Shown here one piece after another: positions 32,164 to 39,799 of a stretch of DNA of 39,799 bases (position 1 is its first letter; each line of letters opens with the position of its first letter). The stretch lies in assembly GCA_029747585.1 (NCBI GenBank), contig JAPEVF010000416.1:1-39799 (forward strand), written 5' to 3'. Position numbers and translations under genes: made by a program. This DNA comes from Pleurotus djamor (taxonomy: Eukaryota > Basidiomycota > Agaricomycetes > Agaricales > Pleurotaceae). Under the pieces are notes generated by a model. It was not told where the DNA came from. It saw only the letters and a list, made by a program, of their open reading frames with translations, and did not search any database.

Positions 32164-34437
32164 TTACTCTGTAGATAATACGGTTAGAACGGCTCAAAAT
32201 GGTAAGGAGAAGGCGTACTGGATGGCAAGGCGAAGAACTTGGGCATGAGCTTAGGGCAAGTGAAGCTATCCGTGGCCTCAGCGATTTGGTTGGCACGGGT
32301 GATGAGCGAAGATTCAGGAATCTCGACGAAGTCACGCTTGGCTTTTCCTCCCGCGAATGTGTGCTAATNAAAGAAGTAAAAATGACACATCAATCACATC
32401 TGTCAGTTAAGCGAGACTTTGTGTGTCATACCTTGTAGATCTCCCAGTTGTGCTTCCAGAGTTCAGCTTCGGGTTCAACCTTGGCGTCGAGAATCTTGCC
32501 AGTGAGACCACCCTTCATCTTGAAGCCAGCATTGACGACAACAGAGCCCGAGTATCCGGCAGCAGTGTTGCGGGCAACCAAATCCAGGTCACGAGCGTGG
32601 GAACGCTTGGAGGCACCAGCATGACCCTCACCCTTCAATTCAGCGGTGACGTAGGCATCAAGGGCGACCCAGGCGGTGGCTTCAGCATGGCCAGCCAATC
32701 CAGTGAGGCCGAGGGAGACCTTGGGCACAACGTGAATACCAGCTGTCAAGGAACCCTTGGCCTCAGCATCGGCGTTCAGCTTGAGGGCTAGAGGAAATGA
32801 TATGAATGGCAGGAATCAAGAAGGGAGTGAAGGAAGGCGTACGTGAATCCTTCTTCTGAACGTCGCAGGTGTTGTCCTGGATCTTTTTGGGTGGGTACCA
32901 GAATTCGACTAGATGAATAATATTTAGCAAGTGTGGTAGGAAGTTATTGTGGCGATACTTACTATCCTTGACACCGAAGTTAGCTCCAACATCGATGTCA
33001 CCGGTAAGTTTAAGGGCAGCCTCTCCGTATGCCTCGAGGGAGATGTGGGGACCAAGACTGATAACACTAGTGGCAAAGATGCGTTAGTCATATTCGAAAT
33101 AGAAAGAGATATAGCTAACATACCCGGCAATTTGGAGGGGGGTTGGGTTGAAAGGAGGAAGGGACCAAGCGGGGCTCTTGCCGCTAATCTAGGGTAAAGG
33201 TGAGCATTCGATACTTGGTTGAAAAAGGCAACAAGCTAACCTCAGCTTGGGCCTTGACATGGAGCCTCAAGTCGACTTCGCCACTGAAGCCTTGAGACAC
33301 CCCACAAATCAGGAAGAGTCATAGAAATCATCGGGAAACTTGCGTACCAGCAAGGACAGCGACTTCAGTAGCCTTGGGTGGAACCAATGTACCCGTCACA
33401 GCGCCACCGGCGTGGGCGGTCACGCTGTATTTGGCGGTGACACCGGCTTCGATGGAACCCTTACCCCATGGGCAGTCGACAGATTGCTTGGGGAAGATAT
33501 CGTGCTTCTTCTCACCCTCGGAGGACAGGGTGAGTTTGACCTTCTCGATTTCGAGCTGAACCTTAGTGTTCTCGGCGATACCGTCTTTCAAGTCGGAAGC
33601 GAATTTCTTGAGTTTGTCGATGGCCTTTCCGAAGAAGTCGGAGAAGCTGTCGCTGCCGTCGGTTGTGCGCTTCTTCAAAGCGTGGAGGTCGTTGACGGTG
33701 AAGTTGTTGTAGTTCATGATGCCGACGGGGCCAGGCATCGTGTGGCCGACGAAGGCGAAGGCAATTTCACCAGTCCTGAGAAGACACACCCATGAGTTGA
33801 GTGAAATCAAAAAGCCAGTTTAAAAATCGTACTTGGCGACGTCAACCATGTCCCAGGCATTGTCGACCTTGAGGACGTGAACTTGAGGTTCGACACCATC
33901 GCGACGAGTCAATTGGACGTGTCCCGGGATGGACTGATCGTCAGCAACGCTCGCCGAGGCGATCCTAGCGAAAGGACCGGCACCACACTAAGGATTATTC
34001 ATGATCAGTCAATGTTCAAGCGAACCGGAGAGCAAAAACAACTGACGCTCTCAGGGAGACGGACGACTTTGTGCTCAGGTCCGTGCTCGAAGAGATGTCC
34101 ACAGGCGGTCTCGTCGCTTCCTTGGCAGACAAGGCGGATCTCCTGTGCGAGGAGGTGGGGGTCGCAGTCAAGGACGACCCAACCAGCAGCAGGAGTGATG
34201 TCTGTAATCGCCTTGCTTGAACCGGTCTATGATCCAGAAGGATAGCCTATTAAAAACGAATTCCGAATTCAAACAAAATAGGTAACCCACGAGCTTGAAT
34301 GTGCCAGAACCACGTTCAGCAGTTCCAGGGAGATCATAGGCACATTCTCCGTTGAAGCACGGCTGGCTCCAATCGTTGGCCGGCTCGGCAACAGCTAGCG
34401 AGGCCGCAATGATGGCAAGGGCAAAGACAGACTTCAT
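32164..34437 (-). CDS. Secreted protein, copy A of a tandem pair (566 aa)
   Basis: Eleven exons: 34291-34437, 34047-34226, 33833-33987, 33348-33775, 33241-33290, 33124-33188, 32963-33066, 32843-32908, 32432-32787, 32219-32363, 32164-32168. Same signal peptide and domain order as copy B: CAYDLPGTAE, AGWVVLDCDPHLLAQEIRLV, CGAGPFARIASASVADDQSI, DFFGKAIDKLKKFASDLKDG, TAKYSVTAHAGGAVTGTLVP, LEAYGEAALKLTGDIDVGAN and NWEIYK. Reading through the last donor would add a different short tail (STPSPYHFEPF) before a stop. I prefer splicing because the acceptor and the 5-nt AG-TAA end are conserved in copy B. Differences from B are concentrated in short stretches (for example DLHALKKR against QFPVEKRG). No lesion is seen, so both copies look functional. 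One N lies in an intron near 32369. Confidence 0.82.
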
Positions 34438-34497
34438 CTTCTATATTCATCATAGTCAGCCAAGCCGAACGGTCGCTGAACCTCAAAAAGAACTCAC

Positions 34498-34653
34498 GGA
34501 TCCGATGAGCGATTACTCTGTGGACAAGCAATCGAGAAGCCTGCAAACAAAAATGAATGAGCAAATGCTGGAAAGTTCCTAGTAGCAGATGAATGCTTAC
34601 GAAGGTTTGAATCGTCGCTGGCTGTTACGAGTGCATCTTCTCAATATTTATAT
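34498..34653 (-). promoter_or_regulatory. Core promoter and noncoding 5' exons of copy A
   Basis: TATA box (minus strand ATATAAATATT, 34643-34653), a leader at 34601-34621 matching the one in copy B, and a 43-nt noncoding exon 34498-34540, the same length as in copy B and largely alike. The 5' introns between these exons differ in sequence. Confidence 0.65.
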
Positions 34654-35281
34654 GATTTTGATGTCTGCAGCATCTCAACCGCTTTGGAATCTTAGCAAGG
34701 AGTAAGTTTCCTAGGTTGGGACTTGGCTTTAGTGCCCCAAGCTAGTAGGCACGGGCCTAAGACGGCAACTAACCATAATCGGTAGGCGATCCCGTGAAGC
34801 ATGCGCATACGCATATTGACTTTGAATGAGCAATCTGGACGTCGACGGTGTCTGTCAGACTAAACGTTAAGGTAAGCGCGAAAGTTCGTGACCGGTCTTG
34901 GGTTGGTCTGCCAGCTTGGCGCCAATGAGTGACAGAACTTTGTTGGCTCAGGGCCCCTAGCGTCTTTAGATATGGATTTTCGCCGACTTCACCTGCGATT
35001 GGAGGGAGTTTCAAGATCTTACTGAGATAAAAAATACTATGTGATGATCATTAGGGCTATCTCGTTGCCGCTACATTGTAGGGAGCTACAAATGCTATTT
35101 AACGACATTAAATTCGTCAAGACAGGGCTACAGTAGCTGCTGCTAGGTTGTAATAGTACAAAGTCCGTGTATGATAGATAGATGTTGCTAATGAAAACAT
35201 GTGTGAATGCGAGGATGATGTGTAGGCGTACATAGAAATAATCAAAAAAAATGGCCGGGGAGACGATGATACGTCTCATTC
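34654..35281. other. Intergenic region
   Basis: Between the unknown single-exon gene and the copy A promoter. No gene, repeat or RNA feature is recognised. Confidence 0.5.
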
Positions 35282-36931
35282 TCAACGACCATGCAAATCG
35301 TACCAGTGCCTATCAACGGTCCAAAGTTGGAACTCGGAGCGGTAGACTTCGACGAGGGAGAGCCTTTCCTCCTGGAGGGGTTTGAACGCACTTAATAGCG
35401 CAACAGCTTCGCTGTCATCGGCGCCAGCACGGGAGTTGAACACATGCCCTAGACAAGGCGCTGCTGGCTTCTTGGTGAGCCCGTTCCAGAAGACACGCCA
35501 CGGAGAGTCCCCGTCACTCCATCGAAGCGACGGCTCTGCTTGCTTGCCGTGCGTGGGGCCAAGTGAGAGCTCGAGGTCAACGTCCTCGTCCCTCTCTTCG
35601 TCCTCGTCGATGTCGGGGACGGTCAATCCCTCCGACATTGCATAGACACCCGCGCGTTGCAGACATGTTCGCCTAAACTTCCTCAGTTCTGCCCAATCGC
35701 CCTTGATGCATCGTTCTTTAATTTCTTCGAGCGAGATCCATCCCGCTTGGAGGAGTCGCGAGAGCGATAGGCCTTTGATAGGCGGACGATGGGTCTTTGT
35801 CATGGTGGTGCGTAGGTCGTACTCGGCGAGAGCGTAGTGCAAGCTGAAACGAGTGGGTTGTGGTCGATGAGGGCCCATTACAGCCGCGTTTGGTTGCGTA
35901 AGAGAAGGAGCACCACCGATATACGCAAAGTCGTGCACTTTGACCCCCATGTGCTTGATTCGCTCGATGCTCTCCTCGATCTGGTCAGTGAGAATGGTGT
36001 CTTCCCGCTGGATCGTACCGGGGTTGGCGGGTGTGGCATCTTCTTCGGTGTCGGTATCGGCCTCTGCATCGACACCGCCGTCTTCCTTGTCTGTATCTTG
36101 GTCTGCTTCAGCCGCGAATTTGGCGTAGTGGTAAGTGATCGCTCTGGATGAGCGTGCGGGAATGGTAGAAGCGCGGTGGTTATTATTGACGACTACAGCG
36201 TGTCCCAGCTTCTGTCGGCGCATGGGGAGACTAGGTTGGATTTGCTGCATTTCGGAGCGATGTAGACTCGAAGTCGATGGATTGGGCTGAGAGGCGCTGG
36301 GTTGGACATCTCCAAGGCGACTGGATGAAGCTTGTGGTTGAGACAATGAAGTCGGCATATCGTTGTTATTATTGTAAGTCGACTGAGCCAATGACATCGT
36401 CGTTTCTTTGCGGCCCAGACGACGAGGCGCTGGAAAGGTGTTATGATGAAGTTGTGGTGCATTGTGGGTTTGGGGGGATGAAAGCTGCGTTCCGGAGAGA
36501 TCGGCGTTGACGTTACTCGCTGGCCGAGTCATAGAGTCCATCATGGTCCTGGTGCGACCAAGCTGCCGACCGCGGGAACGGCCTGATGGTTCCACTGCTA
36601 ACAGTGGCGACGTCGCATTCGCAGCCCTTTGCACATCAAGGAAGCTTGGGCGATTGCGGGTTAGACGAAGGGCGGCAGGCGACAACGGTGGAGTAGAGAT
36701 ATCCGCATTTGAGCTGACTCGCATAAGTCGCGGCATGGTCGTTGGGACCGCCGACATGCTCCCGCCAGTCGTCGATGGGGTAGAAGATGAGTCGAGGTGG
36801 CTTTCCACCTGGGAATTGGGGGGACTAGGTCGAACTGGTGATATCGTTCGGGCACGTCTCGGGGTAGGGTGCTCGACGTAAGCAACTTGCTGGATCTTTC
36901 GCTTACAAGGGCGGCGGTTGGTGCCGATCAT
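35282..36931 (-). CDS. Hypothetical protein, 549 aa, disordered N-terminus and compact C-terminus
   Basis: Single exon. The start at 36931 (MIGTNRRPCKRKIQQ) is preferred over an in-frame ATG 39 nt upstream because it begins a basic segment normal for a nuclear protein; the choice is uncertain. Residues 1-270 are Ser/Pro/Arg-rich and presumably disordered. An acidic run (DTDKEDGGVDAEADTDTEED) is at about 280-300. The C-terminal 200 residues look folded, with LSLSRLLQAGWISLEEIKER, DSPWRVFWNGLTKKPAAPCL and a Trp-rich end (FQLWTVDRHWYDLHGR). I do not recognise a family. Confidence 0.65.
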   Translation of the reverse strand: MIGTNRRPCKRKIQQVAYVEHPTPRRARTISPVRPSPPNSQVESHLDSSSTPSTTGGSMSAVPTTMPRLMRVSSNADISTPPLSPAALRLTRNRPSFLDVQRAANATSPLLAVEPSGRSRGRQLGRTRTMMDSMTRPASNVNADLSGTQLSSPQTHNAPQLHHNTFPAPRRLGRKETTMSLAQSTYNNNNDMPTSLSQPQASSSRLGDVQPSASQPNPSTSSLHRSEMQQIQPSLPMRRQKLGHAVVVNNNHRASTIPARSSRAITYHYAKFAAEADQDTDKEDGGVDAEADTDTEEDATPANPGTIQREDTILTDQIEESIERIKHMGVKVHDFAYIGGAPSLTQPNAAVMGPHRPQPTRFSLHYALAEYDLRTTMTKTHRPPIKGLSLSRLLQAGWISLEEIKERCIKGDWAELRKFRRTCLQRAGVYAMSEGLTVPDIDEDEERDEDVDLELSLGPTHGKQAEPSLRWSDGDSPWRVFWNGLTKKPAAPCLGHVFNSRAGADDSEAVALLSAFKPLQEERLSLVEVYRSEFQLWTVDRHWYDLHGR

Positions 36932-38040
36932 GGTGGTTGACAAAGGGATGGCTAAAAGTCGTAGTTCCACATTGTCGATTTGGGATTTGGGTCTTATTGT
37001 GTTGTGTAGCCTGTACCGAGGTATTCAGCACGCACGAAGCTGGCGGAGAACGTCTGGTAATACCTGTACACCGCGCCCAATGACGAGCCCCCGGACCTCA
37101 GAGCTTGAGGCCCTTGATACCTGTCTTCATATTGAGGGCTGGATGTGGGTTGGAGGAAGATGAAGATTAGATGGTGGTCGAGGAAGAAGAGTGGTCGATC
37201 TGTTTGTCCGACAATTGTTCGCCCAATGAGGCAATGGGCGTCTTTCCAAAAATAGATCCGATTGCCAACGCAAGGCCCATGAACGACGATGGTCCTTGCA
37301 CCCAACACTCTTTCAGGCCTCCTCCGACTCGACGCTTCGTTTCTAGACACTCGCCAAAACCTCCCTCCCAACTCCTGCCCAAACGCACCTCTCCTCGACC
37401 TCTCGCCTCTCGCATTTCCCCTCTAAATTCTCGATTAGGCAATTCCCAACACCCATCTTGTCCCTTTCCATGTCCATCCCTCTCCCATCTATGCGCTTTT
37501 TCGCATCGCCAACCCTCCCTTCTTCCCTCTTCCACCACGATTCAAGCCTCGCAAAATGACCACTTGCATGCGCGAGTAACCCTCTCGAACACACTTCAAG
37601 TCAACACAAGCCTCGCAAACTTGTCCTCCGCTCCGTCACTCCCTCTCCCCTCCAGCACCCTTCCCCTCACAAACACAGAGCCTCCAACAACTCGACTATA
37701 CGCGTCATTTCCGCTCCCTCCCTTGCACTTGGCTACTGAGTACTGATGGATGATGTATCGGCATCGGGAAAAGGTTCTATTAATGCGCAAAGTGAGTTAT
37801 ATTCATCATTCTACAACTGGACAAGCCTTACAATACATGCAGGTAGACTCTATCAACTTCATCCAAGCCTCTCTTCGCGCGACCAAACACCCAAGTGCCT
37901 TCCTCCCCTCCAACCACCTCCACACCTATATCCCAACTAGCACCCGAAGCAACCCACCCTGATCCAACATACGCCATTCCACCAAAACATCTCAAACATC
38001 CTCGAACGAGTCAAACGCTTCCCCGAGCAAGAAAATCCGG
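36932..38040. other. Long noncoding stretch with strong pyrimidine bias
   Basis: Upstream flank of the 549-aa gene. From about 37330 to 37740 the plus strand is strikingly rich in C and T, so it stays open in one frame for 191 codons of Pro/Ser/Leu-rich nonsense. No feature of a real gene is visible. Confidence 0.5.
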
Positions 38041-39600
38041 AAAAATCCGAATTTTCAAAAATTCGTCCCCGACACAAAATTGAAGACGACTCACCCAATA
38101 CTCAACCAAGCCTTTCGCAAACTTGGTCACGCGTACCCTGGACACGTACGAACATGGGGGTATCGTTGCTACACGGCTGCGTTGCGTTGCGGATGAGGTA
38201 CAGAGGGATCTGTGGTTGGGGGAGAGGGTTGGTAAGTACTTGCTTACACGGTACTAGATGGCCTTTGCCATCATTATAATTACTCACATATGTTCTATAA
38301 ACCTTCAATAAACCTTTTCCCATCAATACTTTCGTGCCCCAGAGTGATTTTGAAAATTCTTGGTCCGGGGTCAAGATCTAGGTAAAATCAAGAATACTAA
38401 TGTCAGCACTTCGAGAGCGTGATAGATCATAGGTGGACGACGTACCATCAAGGATATATCATCCGCCAAGGGTGCAGTGCCGTCGTTAACGAGTAATTGA
38501 CCTCGGTGACCTGGAGGAGGTAAACATGAAAAGTCATCATAGGTGAGTCAATAACCCATTCCAGACTCGCGAAAGCACTTACATATCATCAGCATAGGTC
38601 ACTCATCGATCCTACGTCGTCCCTGACGCATTTCCGTGACTTTCAAAAATTCGGTCCATGGAGGACGTCCATGGTCGAAATTTCAAAATCTTGACGGAGC
38701 CCTTCGCAAACTCGGCCAAAGACACGCACATGACGTAGTAACTCGAGGGTATACTTGGCTTAGGCCAGCGTTTCGTCGTTCTCCAGTAATTGCACAATCT
38801 GTGTGCGGTCGCGGGGAGAATCAGAGGTACTGTCCTTCGTATCGATGTCAGGGCTCCATCAATGATACTCAACGATTCATAAACGACGTACCTTTCAGGG
38901 ACAACAAGAGTCTAGCGATTTCCTCAAGATCCAAGCCCGAAAATCGAAAAATTCAATATTTCGGGCGGATGGGATGGCTTGGGATGGAATTGTCATAATC
39001 CCAGCCTGGCCGCTCGTCAAGTCGGTTGGACATGCGTGGGTGATCTAGGAACTCGGGTGTATAGTTGTGGCAGGCCGGCGTTACGGCGTTCGCCAGGAAT
39101 TCGAGTTTTTCATCCACTTCGCGGGGTGCCAGTGAGTACCTGTTAATTTTGGTCAATTTCGATGTCAGCCACTCAGAAACCACTAACCAAAGATGGACAG
39201 ACGACGCACCAGTGTGTGAATACACGAAACGAACCGATTCCATCAAGATTTCACGGATGAAAAAATCAGAGTTCTGGGGTTGAAGGGCAAAAAACTGCGA
39301 AATATGGAAATAGGTGAGTGAGTATTCAATGAACCTTGTTGAGAGAGCTTACCTTTGACTCAGGGACCATCAAGGATGGCTTTCTTGGTCGTAATTACGG
39401 CGTATTCGGTCGATTTGGGAATTCGGCGCGAGGAGGTAGGTGATGGGTTGAATTTCAAGAACCAATCGTAGGCCCTCGAAAACTCGGTCCAGGGATCGCC
39501 CATGGTCTACGAACACGAAAGCGTAGCGATCGTGGGGCGTAGATCTGTGGTTGGTCGTCAATTCATCATTTTCGGATGGGTACGTGCCAAGCACGCGTGT
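38041..39600 (-). repeat. Array of four diverged modules (decayed or fast-evolving gene family)
   Basis: Four copies share an AATTCG-like motif followed 49-51 nt later by a block like CCTTCGCAAACTCGGTC. Motif/block positions are 38061/38111, 38649/38700, 38960/39009 and 39421/39471. On the minus strand they encode related short peptides: RVFEGLRLVLE and RVCEGLRQDFE, each followed 11 residues later by PN, and weaker forms NRLDERPGWDYD and QVCERLG. Each copy is open for only 70-100 codons and is bordered by GT/AG signals. No complete gene can be assembled. Confidence 0.55.
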
Positions 39601-39799
39601 GCGCGATAACTATTCTAAACGGACGATTAGGCTCAAATAGGCGATGAACAATGGTTGGCTATGACTCACCATCGACGTGCCGTACGAACTAGGCTACCCC
39701 TTCGAGGATTGGTGGCGGAAACAAGGATTTTTACCCCGGATGATGGGCAAAACACAAACTAGCAAAATGTGAGTGAATCGCTCTAAAAACATGATTTAA
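39601..39799. other. Window end, nothing recognised
   Basis: Short terminal stretch with no feature; it may continue the module array beyond the window. Confidence 0.4.

Noticed and set aside
33340..33795. Plus-strand 151-codon frame opposite exon 4 of copy A, with a counterpart at 29917-30219 opposite copy B
   Set aside because: Conservation between the copies is explained by the coding minus strand; the antisense frame has different ends in the two copies.
37171..37746. 191-codon plus-strand frame
   Set aside because: Open only because the DNA is C/T-rich; translation is Pro/Ser/Leu nonsense with no splice or start signals.

Overview
The window is nuclear DNA of a filamentous basidiomycete, almost certainly an Agaricomycete. 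Genes are compact. Most are split by 45-65 nt GT-AG introns, often with CTAAC/CTGAC-like branch sites. Both tRNAs are of eukaryotic nuclear type, and the protein families (U5-40K, UPF3, OPT transporter, DUF4470/MYND, homeodomain) are those of mushroom-forming fungi. Scattered N calls and one patchy N block at 12968-13030 point to a draft assembly. All exon coordinates were derived by hand from splice signals and reading frame; no search was run.

Left part (1-13 kb). A two-exon homeodomain gene lies on the minus strand, followed by an intron-containing tRNA-Lys(UUU) and an unknown Pro/Ser-rich protein. A gelsolin/severin-type actin regulator is on the plus strand. A secreted protein with a lysine-rich core and an Ala/Asp/Pro repeat tail is on the minus strand. 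A 13-exon Ser/Thr kinase, a tRNA-Arg(ACG) on the minus strand, and a 16-exon OPT oligopeptide transporter follow; the transporter is cut off by the N block.

Junction zone (13-15.7 kb). No normal gene is evident. It holds seven diverged copies of a block that looks like a 3' splice site plus exon start, a possible solo LTR, and a 32-nt hairpin.

RNA-metabolism block (15.7-25.6 kb, all minus strand). In order along the plus coordinates: the NMD factor UPF3, an Arb1-like candidate RNAi/heterochromatin protein with an apparent one-base frameshift in an A8 run, a large DUF4470-MYND protein, and the spliceosomal WD40 protein U5-40K.

Right part (26-39.8 kb). A small acidic protein with an internal repeat is followed by a decayed Old Yellow Enzyme pseudogene. 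Next come two tandem paralogous genes for a secreted protein, with matching 11-exon architecture including a 5-nt terminal exon and a 43-nt noncoding 5' exon. A 140-bp MITE-like element sits between them. An unknown single-exon protein, a pyrimidine-rich stretch and a second array of diverged modules (38.0-39.6 kb) complete the window.

Most genes are ordinary housekeeping or lineage genes. The most interesting material is the paired secreted-protein genes and the two arrays of diverged exon-like modules.
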